64,000 nt of DNA from Marinimicrobium sp050113635 (GCF_050113635.1 NZ_JBNJLT010000001.1:868001-932000); one strand, 5' to 3'. Positions 1 through 9,791 are shown, numbered from the stretch's first letter. Translations and numbers: made by a program. The notes: generated from the letters alone by a model not told the origin.

Positions 1-749
1 CTGACAATAATCATTGATACGTTGTCTGGTGCGCCCTCATCGAGAACCGCGTTCAACAGCACCTGAGAACAACGCTCGGGATCCCTATGTCTCAGAGTTT
101 GTTCTATCTGCGAATCAGAAATTACACCGTGGAGACCGTCACTACACAGTAAAAACAGGTCTCCAACTTGTACATCAAATACACGCAGATCCAGTTTTAT
201 GGAGGCCTCGACACCCACAGCCCGCGTAATAACATTGCTGCACTCATGGCTCCGAGCCTGACCCCGATGAATCAACCCCTGGCGAACCATGTCTTCCACC
301 TGGCTGTGGTCTGTTGTCAGCAGTTCCAGCCGCTGTTGGCGATAGCGGTAAAGGCGGGAGTCTCCCGCCCATAACCCGACCCCCAGTCGCCCTCGAATGA
401 TCAAATCTACCAACGTACTGCCCATAGTAGCGCCACCTAGCACTTCACGAGCATAATGTTGCAGTTCAGCGTTAATGGCCTGTAAACAATCGTCCACGCA
501 GTCCACCGCCTCTGCCAGACTTTCGGGAACTGTAAGCGATTTCAACGCCTCGATAATTTTTCCACTGGCCACATCGCCTACCTGATGGCCACCCATACCA
601 TCGGCCACCGCCCAATGATCGGCTGTTGACAACAGCGCGTCCTCATTAACTTTGCGCACGCACCCGGTGTGAGTCATCGCTGCACAACGCCAGTGAATAG
701 GTCGCCTGCAGGTAGCGTCCACTGAGACCGCCTCTTCTGTGGGCATCAT
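1..749 (-). CDS. pppA: PP2C-family Ser/Thr phosphatase of the T6SS locus (PppA/Stp1-like), 3' end outside window
   Basis: The minus strand reads 249 codons from an ATG at 749 to the window edge without a stop, so the C-terminus is missing. The protein shows the PP2C metal-binding pattern: NEDA near residue 35, DGMGGH near residue 51, GSTLV near residue 111, WAGDSR near residue 127, LLCSDGLHG near residue 202 and DNVS at the visible end. Such phosphatases remove phosphate from FHA proteins and switch T6SS firing off. Its ATG overlaps the tagF stop (ATGA), so the two are translationally coupled in the leftward operon. A partner kinase (PpkA) is not in the window and may lie beyond the left edge. 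The symbol is given by family and context. Confidence 0.88.
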   Translation of the reverse strand, partial: MMPTEEAVSVDATCRRPIHWRCAAMTHTGCVRKVNEDALLSTADHWAVADGMGGHQVGDVASGKIIEALKSLTVPESLAEAVDCVDDCLQAINAELQHYAREVLGGATMGSTLVDLIIRGRLGVGLWAGDSRLYRYRQQRLELLTTDHSQVEDMVRQGLIHRGQARSHECSNVITRAVGVEASIKLDLRVFDVQVGDLFLLCSDGLHGVISDSQIEQTLRHRDPERCSQVLLNAVLDEGAPDNVSMIIV

Positions 750-1483
750 TGTGACGGCTCCATCGTCAGCGTTCGGCAGGGACGATGCCACTCTCCAGCC
801 CGCCACTGCCCGGTATACATCGACACCACACTCGCCACGGAGGGCAATCCACTCGACGTCAAGACGCAGGACTCTACCCGGTCCGATCCTCGAGTTGTCC
901 ATAAGCTGTAGCTCGGTGCTGTTAAGCGCAACGCTTCATCCAGCATATAGGGGTATACCGAAGCCACTGGAGACTTTTCATCGATCAAGGGCAGTATTTG
1001 TTGGGTAGCGCTCGACTCATTGCCCGGCTGATAGGCGGAAGACACATTGGGACTTATTTCAGACATTTGTCCGGCCATTGCGTCCAGCCTGAGCTGGCCC
1101 TCCAGCGCGGACAGTGCCAGCGACTCCACCGATTCAAACCAAGCATTATTGTTCGCCAACGCTGCCGTCGCTGGCAGGCGCGACTGAGCTGCACACAACA
1201 CCGTAAAAGGAAAATAACGTCCCACTCTATCCACACTGGGCAGTGATATCCCGAACCATAAATGGCTATCAATCACCCCGGGGGACAAGGCAAAGCGCCA
1301 CACCGGGCTAGTTAGATAAACATCCAGCCAATGATCCCCCAGCTGTTCCCGCATAGTCCCCATCACTCCCTGCAACCAACCATCCCAGACATTGATACAC
1401 TGGGTGGACAAGTCCCGGTGAATAAAGTCGCCGTGCGCCGGTAACTTTCCAAAAATTCCAGTTCTGAAAAGCAATGGCATCAC
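746..1483 (-). CDS. tagF: T6SS accessory protein TagF
   Basis: This 245-residue protein starts with the TagF N-terminal pattern (GIFGKLPAHGDFIHR) and continues with WFGISLPSVDRVGRYFPFTV, typical of the type VI secretion-associated TagF/ImpM family. TagF is a cytoplasmic post-translational repressor of T6SS firing in systems that also carry PpkA, PppA and Fha. Some systems have a TagF-PppA fusion; here they are separate genes joined by a 4-nt ATGA overlap. It also overlaps tssM by 4 nt. The C-terminal 60 residues are less conserved and I cannot assign them. Confidence 0.9.
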   Translation of the reverse strand: MMPLLFRTGIFGKLPAHGDFIHRDLSTQCINVWDGWLQGVMGTMREQLGDHWLDVYLTSPVWRFALSPGVIDSHLWFGISLPSVDRVGRYFPFTVLCAAQSRLPATAALANNNAWFESVESLALSALEGQLRLDAMAGQMSEISPNVSSAYQPGNESSATQQILPLIDEKSPVASVYPYMLDEALRLTAPSYSLWTTRGSDRVESCVLTSSGLPSVASVVSMYTGQWRAGEWHRPCRTLTMEPSQ

Positions 1484-4400
1484 AGCACCTCCGGACAGCT
1501 ATATTGACGCAGAGGATTATGCGTTAACAGGTTGTCGACACTGCGCGCACGCACTTCGTATACCATTGTGTCTTGGTCGCCAGCGACACCGTCGCCCGCG
1601 GAGAACGTCACCTGGAATACATCAGCCTGTGGTGTTCTCTCAACACGGGCTTCATCCAGTGCTCGCAACCACGCCCAGGGTCCCTGATAGACCTGGTCAC
1701 GCACTCCACCATTGACGCCCTCAAAAATCATTCGAAGACGACTCTCCGCTTGGTCACCAGACCATTCCACAGATCGCCAGAATTTGGGGCCGTGATTATA
1801 GCTGAGCTCCTCACCATCAAGGTTCAGCGAAAATCGGGCGTTGTCCTTGCTCAACGCCTGCGGCCTGAACTCCAGCTTCAAGTGCGGCGACGAAGTCCCT
1901 TCGGGAAACATCACGCGTGTAACCTCCAGTCCTTGGCGAATATGGTTAAGTGCCGAACCGGACAAACCCAGCCCGTAGCCATCAACCGTCCGGTTTGACC
2001 ATTGCCCCCTTGTGTGAACGAACGGCTCGATATACTCCTGGAAAAACTGCTGATGCATTCCGTCAGGTTTAAAAAATTCACTGAAATCATACACCGACAT
2101 TTCCGCATCCACCCCGGAGACCAGCGGGTAGCGACCCGAAGCCATACGCTGGTATGGCTGGTAAACCTGAGCTCGCCACTCCTGCACGACATGAACCCGT
2201 GCTGCCAACAAAACCCCCTTCCAGGTTTCGCGGGAAAGACCGGTCAGCCATTGTTCCAGCGGTTGGGGGAGACGGCGGCCATAGCTAAGCACGTTGGTAA
2301 TAGGGCTACCCGCCCCCGAGGAAAAACGCTCTCTGGCGATTTCGAAAGACCGACGATTCGGGTCGGGGGCCATTTGAATTTCCTGCACGAAGTCATTGAG
2401 CTCGCGCACTTCATCTAGCACAGTGTGAATCGGAGCCGGGCCACCACTGTCACCCATCAGCCTGTGCAGCTCTTGGAAGTGCTTATCAACCACCGTGCTA
2501 TCTATTTGCGACGCAATCAAATCGGTGGCAACGTCCGTGCGCCGGCTGCGCCCAGCGTTTGCAACGGCTTCTTTCACCTTTGAGTCAGTCAGACGTGTTT
2601 GCCGCGCCGCCACTTCCAGCACGCTGTATAACGGTGAATACAGTGGGTCTGACGCCTGGGCGAGCACAGCACTACCCTGCCCCAGGCTACTGAACGATAT
2701 GACCGTAAGCGCATCAATTGCACGGCTCCAGGCTCGGATATAGTCGCTCATGTACAGCGCCTTCACCTGATCGCTTAAATCATTGAGATCCTCATCGGTC
2801 GCCGATGCCGCCGAACGATTCAAACGCGCAAAAATCCAACGGTCATTAACCAACTCACGGAGCACAGGAGAGCGCGGCGACAGATTAATCGCATCGTAAC
2901 CTTCACGAGTAAACATCCATGGTATTTGGCTGGCAGCGCGCGCATCATCGCCCAGATCAAACACCGTACTGAGACGGTCTCCGTATTGCGAACGCAAATC
3001 CACCAACCGACGATAGTTCGGTTCAGCCTGAATACGACTATACACCCGCCTAGCAACAGGAACTTGCACCAGTCGCTGGGCCACCTGGCGAGCCAGAGAC
3101 TCATCCAGTGGCTGCGCCTCCAGACCGTCCAGCCTCAACAAGTTCGAAAGATGGCTGTACAGCTGCGTCCGCTGTTCCCCGCTCAATGAACTGTTACTCC
3201 AGTACTCGCGAAACCAGCTCAACACTTGCCCGGAATCCATACGGTCGACGTCCGAGAACATTTGATAGACTCGGAATTGCGTATACAGAGGCAGGTCACT
3301 ATTCGTATTCCGCAACATCGACTCAAGCTCCTCAATCAACGCCCGACTGAATGGCCCTTTCAAGTAATTTTGATAAGCTCGGCCGGCACGACGATTGATG
3401 CGTCCATCGTACAATCCCACACTGCGCAACAGGGGATGTTTATCATGATCATAAGTTGCACCGGCATGGGCAAGCGTCGTCAACAACGGCAAGGTCGCCT
3501 CAGCGCTGACCGGCGCCTCCGCCATATCGAGCTGTTCGAACTGATCCAGTTTCGCGTCCACATTCTGCAATTGTGACGCATGACGACCAACGCTTCCCGT
3601 CCAGACTGTTACCAAGCCCAGAGCTACCACAGTCATTGCTCCATAAGCACAACGGCGGCCCCAGCGACGCCAACACTCAAATTTCGGATTAACTCCAACC
3701 AATTCAGATTCAGGGAAGATCACATCCCTGAATAGCCGTCCAAGGAAGAAGCTCTTGCCCCGCCCGTACCCTGGGCCTGCCGCATCACCACTGAAACCAA
3801 ACTGCAAGGAGACGGCGGTCATGAGCCGGTCAATTGGTGTGCCATCCTGCGTACCACTGGAGTAGTAAGCACCCCGTAAATACGGCTGCTGTCGATAACG
3901 GTTAGGGGCGAACGCCTGTTGAACAAACGACAGCACGAGAGCATTAACTTGCTCCATCTGTTGCGGAAACTGTTCGATCGCAGAGCGACGGGACACATCT
4001 CTCTCCTGGTGCATTCGCCAAAGAACACGATCGTAGAGCCGCTCATCCAGACGTTTCAGTTCCTCGGCAATCCGCTCAATATCTGGAGCAACGTCTTCCC
4101 CTGTAGGGGCAGGGAGCGATACGCCCCATACCTGATCGCGCTCTTCTTTACCTAAATCTTCAAAGAAACCGTCGAATCCTGCAATCAGATCCGCCTTGGT
4201 CAACAAAAGGTAAACCGGAAAGCGCACTTCCAGTCGCGTCATCAGTTCGTCAATACGGCTTCGGATAGTACGAGCCTGTACAGCCCGTTCCTCTTCGCTT
4301 TGAGTCAATAGGTCTTGAACACTAACGGAAACAATAACGCCATTGATAGGTCGACGTCGCCTATGTTTTTTTAGCAGGTTTAGAAAGCCTTCCCACGCCG

Positions 4401-5016
4401 AACTGTCCACCACCCGATGACTGTCGTGAGTGGTATACCGACCGGCGGTATCCACCAGAACGGCATCATTAGTAAACCACCAATCACAATGCCGTGTGCC
4501 GCCAACACCCTGTAGTGCCCCTTTGCCAAAGGTCTCGGCCAACGGAAATTCCAGGCCCGAGTTGATCAGTGCGGTTGTTTTCCCCGCGCCGGGCGGCCCC
4601 ACTATGATATACCAGGGCAGCTCGTACAACGCTCGATTTTTATTCGCTCGACCGCGGAAACGACGTTGACGCAAGGTATTAAGAGCCTCTGCGAACCGCT
4701 GCTGAATATGCGCTACTTCTTCACTGGCTTGCGTACTGGTGTAACTCTCGGACGAGGGATGACTCTCCTGGATATCATTGACCAAAGATTGGTTCTGCTG
4801 ACGGTCTCGCCATTGCAGGCGCAAGTTATTCAATCCCCATAGTACCAACAGCAAACCGATCGCCAGAAACCGGGCGGTCGTGCTACCAAGCGGCGCCACA
4901 TTGCCACGTCCAAATTTTATGTAAGGCCCACTGAACCAGATAAGGAGGGAGAGAATAATCAGCCCCAGCAGGGAGATCGTCACCGGGTGCGTAAAGAAGG
5001 CTTTCAGTTTTCTCAT
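1480..5016 (-). CDS. tssM: T6SS inner-membrane protein TssM (IcmF family)
   Basis: At 1178 residues this has normal TssM length. Two N-terminal membrane segments (about residues 12-33 and 47-66) are followed by a cytoplasmic NTPase-like domain with Walker A GPPGAGKTT at 140-148 and a VLVDTAGRY motif near 185. A third hydrophobic segment lies near 455-475, and the large C-terminal part is periplasmic. TssM spans the periplasm and joins TssL to the lipoprotein TssJ in the T6SS membrane complex. The intact Walker A suggests nucleotide binding, as in a subset of TssM proteins. It overlaps tagF by 4 nt and lies 27 nt after tssL. Confidence 0.96.
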   Translation of the reverse strand: MRKLKAFFTHPVTISLLGLIILSLLIWFSGPYIKFGRGNVAPLGSTTARFLAIGLLLVLWGLNNLRLQWRDRQQNQSLVNDIQESHPSSESYTSTQASEEVAHIQQRFAEALNTLRQRRFRGRANKNRALYELPWYIIVGPPGAGKTTALINSGLEFPLAETFGKGALQGVGGTRHCDWWFTNDAVLVDTAGRYTTHDSHRVVDSSAWEGFLNLLKKHRRRRPINGVIVSVSVQDLLTQSEEERAVQARTIRSRIDELMTRLEVRFPVYLLLTKADLIAGFDGFFEDLGKEERDQVWGVSLPAPTGEDVAPDIERIAEELKRLDERLYDRVLWRMHQERDVSRRSAIEQFPQQMEQVNALVLSFVQQAFAPNRYRQQPYLRGAYYSSGTQDGTPIDRLMTAVSLQFGFSGDAAGPGYGRGKSFFLGRLFRDVIFPESELVGVNPKFECWRRWGRRCAYGAMTVVALGLVTVWTGSVGRHASQLQNVDAKLDQFEQLDMAEAPVSAEATLPLLTTLAHAGATYDHDKHPLLRSVGLYDGRINRRAGRAYQNYLKGPFSRALIEELESMLRNTNSDLPLYTQFRVYQMFSDVDRMDSGQVLSWFREYWSNSSLSGEQRTQLYSHLSNLLRLDGLEAQPLDESLARQVAQRLVQVPVARRVYSRIQAEPNYRRLVDLRSQYGDRLSTVFDLGDDARAASQIPWMFTREGYDAINLSPRSPVLRELVNDRWIFARLNRSAASATDEDLNDLSDQVKALYMSDYIRAWSRAIDALTVISFSSLGQGSAVLAQASDPLYSPLYSVLEVAARQTRLTDSKVKEAVANAGRSRRTDVATDLIASQIDSTVVDKHFQELHRLMGDSGGPAPIHTVLDEVRELNDFVQEIQMAPDPNRRSFEIARERFSSGAGSPITNVLSYGRRLPQPLEQWLTGLSRETWKGVLLAARVHVVQEWRAQVYQPYQRMASGRYPLVSGVDAEMSVYDFSEFFKPDGMHQQFFQEYIEPFVHTRGQWSNRTVDGYGLGLSGSALNHIRQGLEVTRVMFPEGTSSPHLKLEFRPQALSKDNARFSLNLDGEELSYNHGPKFWRSVEWSGDQAESRLRMIFEGVNGGVRDQVYQGPWAWLRALDEARVERTPQADVFQVTFSAGDGVAGDQDTMVYEVRARSVDNLLTHNPLRQYSCPEVL

Positions 5017-5043
5017 GGTCCGATTTATATCCCTATTAGTGTA

Positions 5044-5925
5044 TTACTGCGTATCCCGTGACGCTTCCAGAATGGAATGATTGACGCTATCGAGCTGCTC
5101 AAGTACGTGACTGGAACTGGTGTATAACCAGTAGCGAAAGCCCGAGAAAGTAATCACCATCAACAATGCTGCCGCTGCCGCCCACATCCAAAGCGGAATC
5201 GCTTGATTCAGAGTTGCCCCGGTGTGCCCCAGCCCCTCCCAGGCTGGAGAAAGGGAGCGCTCGTGCTCGCCGCGGTAGCGACGAATAGTGCGGTATAGAT
5301 CATCCCGTATCTGTTCCAGACGGTCACGCCCTCTATCTGCCAACCGGTATCGCCCTTCGAACCCCAGGCTCACGCACAGATACATGAGTTCCAACATATC
5401 CAGGTGGCGGGAGGGCTCCTGATTCATTCGATCGAGAATCTGAAAGAATTTCTCTCCACCAGAGGTCTCATTATGAAAAGCACTCAGAAGCGTACGCTGA
5501 GCCCAAGGGCTCTCGCTGCCCCAGGGCGTGTTGAGAACGGCCTCATCCAGTACCGAGCACAGCACATAGCGTGCCGCCAATACAATTTCCGGCGTCATCC
5601 CCCGCTCTCGCGCTGCGCTCTCAAACGCTCGAATTTCCTGAGTAATTTGACGGTACAAACCCGCGACATCCGAGTGTCGGGTGGAATGACGGACACTGGT
5701 GCATACGGCCAGCAATGTCTCCGCAGCGCTGGTCAACGGGTTCAAGCCCCGTCCAGCTACCAACGCCACCGGCATCGTTGGACATCGGCGCGGTCGTTCC
5801 GACTCCAGAGGCGTACGCCGTTGAACTGACCCCGCTCGCACAGGTTCTGGTACGGGCTCTTTTGCGCGCGTGCGATCACCACCCGGCCGAGGTTGACGAA
5901 ATACAGTTTTATCCGGCGTATCCAT
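5044..5925 (-). CDS. tssL: T6SS inner-membrane protein TssL (DotU/IcmH family)
   Basis: The 293-residue protein has a Pro/Arg-rich, probably disordered first 50 residues. A DotU cytoplasmic domain follows (conserved ARYVLCSVLDEAVLNTPWG, then SLGFEGRYRL near 190). One membrane segment lies near residues 245-265, with a short periplasmic tail. There is no OmpA-type peptidoglycan-binding domain at the C-terminus, so cell-wall anchoring would need a separate protein. TssL and TssM form the inner-membrane part of the trans-envelope complex. It sits between tssK and tssM in the same operon. Confidence 0.95.
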   Translation of the reverse strand: MDTPDKTVFRQPRPGGDRTRAKEPVPEPVRAGSVQRRTPLESERPRRCPTMPVALVAGRGLNPLTSAAETLLAVCTSVRHSTRHSDVAGLYRQITQEIRAFESAARERGMTPEIVLAARYVLCSVLDEAVLNTPWGSESPWAQRTLLSAFHNETSGGEKFFQILDRMNQEPSRHLDMLELMYLCVSLGFEGRYRLADRGRDRLEQIRDDLYRTIRRYRGEHERSLSPAWEGLGHTGATLNQAIPLWMWAAAAALLMVITFSGFRYWLYTSSSHVLEQLDSVNHSILEASRDTQ

Positions 5926-5958
5926 CGATGCATCTCCTGTCCATCAGGTTGTCCGGGC

Positions 5959-7293
5959 TTACTGACGAATGGCCCAGAACTCCATTTCCAGCCCTGGGAA
6001 ATCCCCACCAACGTGCAGTGCAAACCCGCCGGAAGCCGACATTTCTTTCCAGTACTCATTGCGCTGCTCAAGTTCAAAGTACACATAACCCGAGCGGTAA
6101 GGGATCTGACGAGGCGCCACAGGTAATGCCTTGATCTCGATACCCGGCATTGCGGCGTTGACCAACTGACGAATTCGTTCCACGGGGCCGATTTTTATCT
6201 GAGCTGGCAATCGTGACCGCAATGTTTCCTCAGCAATATCGGCTCGCACAGCTAACACAAACGAGGCCGTTGCAAACAAAGAGCGATCGACAACTTTGGC
6301 AACACGGATGCCGTATTTTTTCTCTTCCAGCACTAAACCTATTGCCGTTTGTTCGTAAACCATTGAAAGATAAGTACGCAGAGTGCTGATTAGTGAAGAA
6401 AAGGTACTCAACATCTGGTCGTGCCGATACTCGGGGAATACCGGTGGTCGCTTACCTTTGGAAACAAACGTTGACAATTCACCTGCCATCATCAGCAGGC
6501 ATTGATACAGTGATAGCGGGTGCAAATGACGAAGCTCGGAGAGATGATGGACCAATGGCTCAAACCGGTTAATCATCTGCAACATCATATAATCGGCGAT
6601 TTCCGCTGTACCACCCCGACGCGCATCGGCCAGCCTTCCCGCGATCGCCTCACCGCGATGATGCAGCAGACCCGACAGCTCCGGAAGAAACCCTGCCAAC
6701 TTTGGTGCTGCGGTACAGCTCAGGCACGTCGGTAGAAACTGATCATCCAATAGAACGTTATGATCGTCACGTGTCTCCGCAATCCGTATAACCCCAATGC
6801 AGGCGTAACCACTCAGATCATCGGTTTCCAGCATCACTCGCAATCGTAATTTCCCGATGTCGACCGGTCGAGTGTCACCTCCTTCCGCGGTAACATCTCG
6901 CGCACTTACTTCCGTTAAGTAGTATCTGGCGAGCGCCTGCGTTTCATTCCCATGAGAGACATCCACGGCGCCAGGTCGGCGCACTGGAACCGCCAGATAG
7001 GCAACGGTGTTGTGGACCCCCTCCGGCAACTCCAAAATCGGCGGCGCATCATCTACATCAGGAAAATTGAAAGGGGTGCCATCCGGAAATACACCCTGCC
7101 CTTGCAGCAAAGATAACTTACCAAGACTTAACAGCTGTTGATCCAACTCGAGCGCTTGCAACCCCCAGGCGTGAGGGCCGAGGGCACTGCATTTGGCGTC
7201 GATGTAGCGCTCGACGTAGCGATCGTACTGCTGGAAGTGCTGGGGGTTTAAGAACATTCCCTCAGACCAGATAACCTTGCTGCTCAACGACAT
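5959..7293 (-). CDS. tssK: T6SS baseplate protein TssK
   Basis: The 444-residue protein has the family N-terminus (VIWSEGMFLNPQHFQQYDR), the usual length and the conserved YRSGYVYFELE stretch near the C-terminus. TssK trimers link the cytoplasmic baseplate (TssEFG) to the TssL/TssM cytoplasmic domains. The gene follows tssJ by 32 nt and precedes tssL by 33 nt in the leftward operon. Nothing appears truncated. Confidence 0.96.
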   Translation of the reverse strand: MSLSSKVIWSEGMFLNPQHFQQYDRYVERYIDAKCSALGPHAWGLQALELDQQLLSLGKLSLLQGQGVFPDGTPFNFPDVDDAPPILELPEGVHNTVAYLAVPVRRPGAVDVSHGNETQALARYYLTEVSARDVTAEGGDTRPVDIGKLRLRVMLETDDLSGYACIGVIRIAETRDDHNVLLDDQFLPTCLSCTAAPKLAGFLPELSGLLHHRGEAIAGRLADARRGGTAEIADYMMLQMINRFEPLVHHLSELRHLHPLSLYQCLLMMAGELSTFVSKGKRPPVFPEYRHDQMLSTFSSLISTLRTYLSMVYEQTAIGLVLEEKKYGIRVAKVVDRSLFATASFVLAVRADIAEETLRSRLPAQIKIGPVERIRQLVNAAMPGIEIKALPVAPRQIPYRSGYVYFELEQRNEYWKEMSASGGFALHVGGDFPGLEMEFWAIRQ

Positions 7294-7325
7294 GGATCAG
7301 TCATCCCTGTTTATTTAATTCACGA

Positions 7326-7823
7326 TTAATTGATTACTGAAATCTGGCTCTCGGATATTTGCAACTCAATACGGTCCCGAAAGACATTACGTGCGGTAAT
7401 CGGCACCACCACTTTGTAGACAGCACGCTCGTACTGGTAGAACTCAGCCACCAGCCCTAGGTAGCGGGTGTTACTATCAAGCACCAGTTGATGGCGCTGA
7501 ACGTCCCCAGGTAAAACACGTGGCAATTGGCGTCTCTGCACTAAAGTATTTCCCAGAGCAGTGCTCTCGCGGTTATATAAATCAATGAAGTCCGCCTGCT
7601 CAAACGCCTGGTCCACACTGAGTTCGTAGAGACGGAGAAACACCGGGGACGCCACACCTTGATGATCCGGGTTGATGGTTTCATCCGCCCGGATGGTGAG
7701 CGTCACGTTGGTTTTCAGCTTAAGTACGCCACCGACACGGCTTTCTTCCGTGGCACATCCAGAAAGCCACAGCATAATCAGAGACAGTACGAGCAAGCGC
7801 GCCAACCACAAAAATCCATACAT
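7326..7823 (-). CDS. tssJ: T6SS outer-membrane lipoprotein TssJ
   Basis: The 165-residue protein begins with a lipoprotein signal: hydrophobic LARLLVLSLIMLWLSG, then Cys at residue 23 in the lipobox LSGC. The mature part has the TssJ beta-sandwich sequence pattern, including NPDHQGVASPVFLRLYEL and a DVQRHQLVLD stretch. TssJ sits in the inner leaflet of the outer membrane and binds the periplasmic C-terminus of TssM. It lies between the FHA gene and tssK on the same strand. Confidence 0.93.
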   Translation of the reverse strand: MYGFLWLARLLVLSLIMLWLSGCATEESRVGGVLKLKTNVTLTIRADETINPDHQGVASPVFLRLYELSVDQAFEQADFIDLYNRESTALGNTLVQRRQLPRVLPGDVQRHQLVLDSNTRYLGLVAEFYQYERAVYKVVVPITARNVFRDRIELQISESQISVIN

Positions 7824-7856
7824 AGAGTTATATCCTTGGCATCGGTATTGTTTCGG

Positions 7857-9347
7857 TCAAGAGGGTCGCAACGCCGATAATCGGCGCAGCTGATCTTGAT
7901 ACGCCTGAACAAATTCATCACCGAATACCTGCTGGAAAGAGCGCTCCATATTATCCGTAAGCCCCTGATAGTAATCACAGTATTGCTGCCATAGTCGCGC
8001 TCGCTGTATAGGCCCTATCGTGCTGGGCTTCCGCTGTTGCTCAAACAGAGACTGTAATCGCTTCGGATCGAAGTCGCGCAGCATATGCTCGAACGCGCTG
8101 CGCATTCCGGCAATCATCGCCAACTGGTGCTCCGCAACCTCCTGGAAACCTTCCCGCACGGCGGCCAAAGGCTCTTTATATGCCTGGCTACGACGCAATA
8201 ATATGTTCTCTAAGGCCTCATCCACGTCCGCCGAAAACTTCAATGGGTTGTTCTCCACTGGCTGCATCGTGGTGACGTTCATACGAAATTCGTTTTTTAT
8301 GCTGGCGCGGGAGCGCAGTACTTTCATCAGTCCATCAACCACTTCCCGAAGCATGGCGCCCAACAATGGCTCTAACCCCTGCCGGGTTTCTGCATCCAAG
8401 CTATCCGCATCCACGCCGAGAGCGTCGTACAACGCGTTGCAGGATCTGTCCGGGGTATTCTGCTTTTCTGAGGCCGGTCTGGATTTGGCCATGTCACTAT
8501 CTCGAACAACCGGCTCACCAGGTTTCGGCACGGCCGCCGCTCCGGACGATATGGGTTCAGATGGGCTGTCCGCCGCGGACAGTTCACCCACAGAAGCCTG
8601 CTGTCTTTTCTCGGATAACGTCTCCACATCAGAGACGAAAGGTTCGTCCAACCAATCGTCCGGAATCAAGCTCTCTGGAACGGACTCAGGCCACTGTATA
8701 GCCGCCTGAGCTGGATTCTCCAACTCCTCACCGGCCGAGGGCACCAACGACGGTGCGCTGCATACAGCTGGATCACCGTAGGGCATCAGATCGTCGAACA
8801 GCTCTCGGTCATCGAGAGCTCCAGTTGTCGGAGGCTCCGAGGGGGCGGCACCGCCTAGAGCGCGTAAAGGATCGAGGGGCACATCGGAGGCCACCGGCTC
8901 AGGGGGATAAACATCAACGCCAAATGGCTGAGCCATTTCATCCCGATCGGGAGATGACAGGCCTGGTTCAGGCTTGTCACCTGAGAGCCCTTCCACATCA
9001 GAGAAGGGGGACTCCATTCCTGAACTGTCCGGCATCTCGACCACAAAACAATAGTCACCCACTTCAATGACATCGCCTGGCTTAACGGGAACACCAATCC
9101 CCTTACCGATAGGCTCAGCAGAGTGATTGACAAATGTACCGTTAGTACTGAGATCAACCAATTGGTACTGCCCCGCCCGGAAGACAAACTCACAATGTCG
9201 TCCGGACAGAATTCTCTCCGAGTCTGGTAACACCAGGGTATTGTCGGATGCACGACCCAGGGTGCCGCCCTGTTCGCTCAGAGTTTGCAAGGTTTTCGGG
9301 GAATGGGTGCCATCCGGGGCTTTGGTCATCCTGAGGTGCAGAGTCAT
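7857..9347 (-). CDS. tagH: T6SS-associated FHA-domain protein TagH/Fha
   Basis: I take the ATG at 9347 (496 residues) rather than the one 33 nt upstream, because AGGATCAGG lies directly before it. Residues about 5-100 form a forkhead-associated domain (GRASDNTLVLPDSERILSGRHC, then LVDLSTNGTFVN). A long acidic, Pro/Ser-rich linker follows. The C-terminal part (about 330-480) matches the conserved TagH domain, with YDALGVDADSL and EFRMNVTTMQPVENNPLKFS. Fha proteins bind phospho-Thr made by PpkA and trigger T6SS assembly; the PP2C protein at the end of this operon would reverse it. This is the first gene of the leftward operon. Confidence 0.92.
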   Translation of the reverse strand: MTLHLRMTKAPDGTHSPKTLQTLSEQGGTLGRASDNTLVLPDSERILSGRHCEFVFRAGQYQLVDLSTNGTFVNHSAEPIGKGIGVPVKPGDVIEVGDYCFVVEMPDSSGMESPFSDVEGLSGDKPEPGLSSPDRDEMAQPFGVDVYPPEPVASDVPLDPLRALGGAAPSEPPTTGALDDRELFDDLMPYGDPAVCSAPSLVPSAGEELENPAQAAIQWPESVPESLIPDDWLDEPFVSDVETLSEKRQQASVGELSAADSPSEPISSGAAAVPKPGEPVVRDSDMAKSRPASEKQNTPDRSCNALYDALGVDADSLDAETRQGLEPLLGAMLREVVDGLMKVLRSRASIKNEFRMNVTTMQPVENNPLKFSADVDEALENILLRRSQAYKEPLAAVREGFQEVAEHQLAMIAGMRSAFEHMLRDFDPKRLQSLFEQQRKPSTIGPIQRARLWQQYCDYYQGLTDNMERSFQQVFGDEFVQAYQDQLRRLSALRPS

Positions 9348-9791
9348 CCTGATCCTATCTAAATATGTCCGTTTCAACAACGTCCGTTTTATCGAGCAAC
9401 CGCACCCTATACAGAAAACATGCGGCCCATGCTGTGCGCTTATTTACTAGTGTGCCATACTTTAAGCAGCGGCGAAATTGTACATCAGTCTATTGAAAAA
9501 ATAGAGAGCAAAAAGCTGCGCCGGTTCACACTTCTTATCTATGAATTAAAAAACTGTTTGGATTTTTTCAAAGAAACGTTTAGTTTTGTCCATGCCTTGT
9601 GATAAGTTTCAAGTCAATAAACGGCACTGAAAGGGAAACTTCATGTTTGATAACGCGAGGGGAATCGCCATTATATTCATCGCAGCTTCGCACGTCGGAA
9701 TTTTTTCAAGAGCCACAATTGTTGCTAGAGCCATAGCACCGCCCAGGCTGGATGCCAGAGAAAGCAAGGCATAAATCAAGGAAGAAAGAGT
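9348..9791. promoter_or_regulatory. Divergent T6SS intergenic region
   Basis: About 440 bp separate the divergent tagH and tssA operons. The centre (about 9470-9620) is visibly AT-rich compared with its flanks and probably holds promoters for both operons. I did not find a convincing -35/-10 pair. A TGGCAC on the minus strand at 9452-9457 lacks the matching -12 GC of a sigma-54 site. The right part contains a 43-codon open frame, listed separately. AAGGAAGAAAG before the tssA ATG is its likely ribosome binding site. Confidence 0.5.
9643..9774 (+). pseudogene. 43-codon ORF, possible acyltransferase-3 gene remnant
   Basis: An ATG at 9643 preceded by AAAGGGAAACTTC opens a 43-residue frame ending at TAA 9772-9774. 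Its first 19 residues (MFDNARGIAIIFIAASHVG) resemble the start of acyltransferase family 3 membrane proteins, which typically begin with a DxxRGIAIxxVxxSH helix. The rest does not continue that family. It lies in the intergenic region just before tssA. It may be the stump of a gene displaced when the locus was assembled, a small membrane peptide, or chance. Confidence 0.3.

Noticed and set aside
9445..9457. Sigma-54-like TGGCAC on the minus strand before tagH
   Set aside because: The -12 GC doublet is missing at the required spacing.
9420..9602. 60-codon plus-strand ORF in the T6SS divergent gap
   Set aside because: No ribosome binding site, AT-rich sequence and no recognisable protein pattern.
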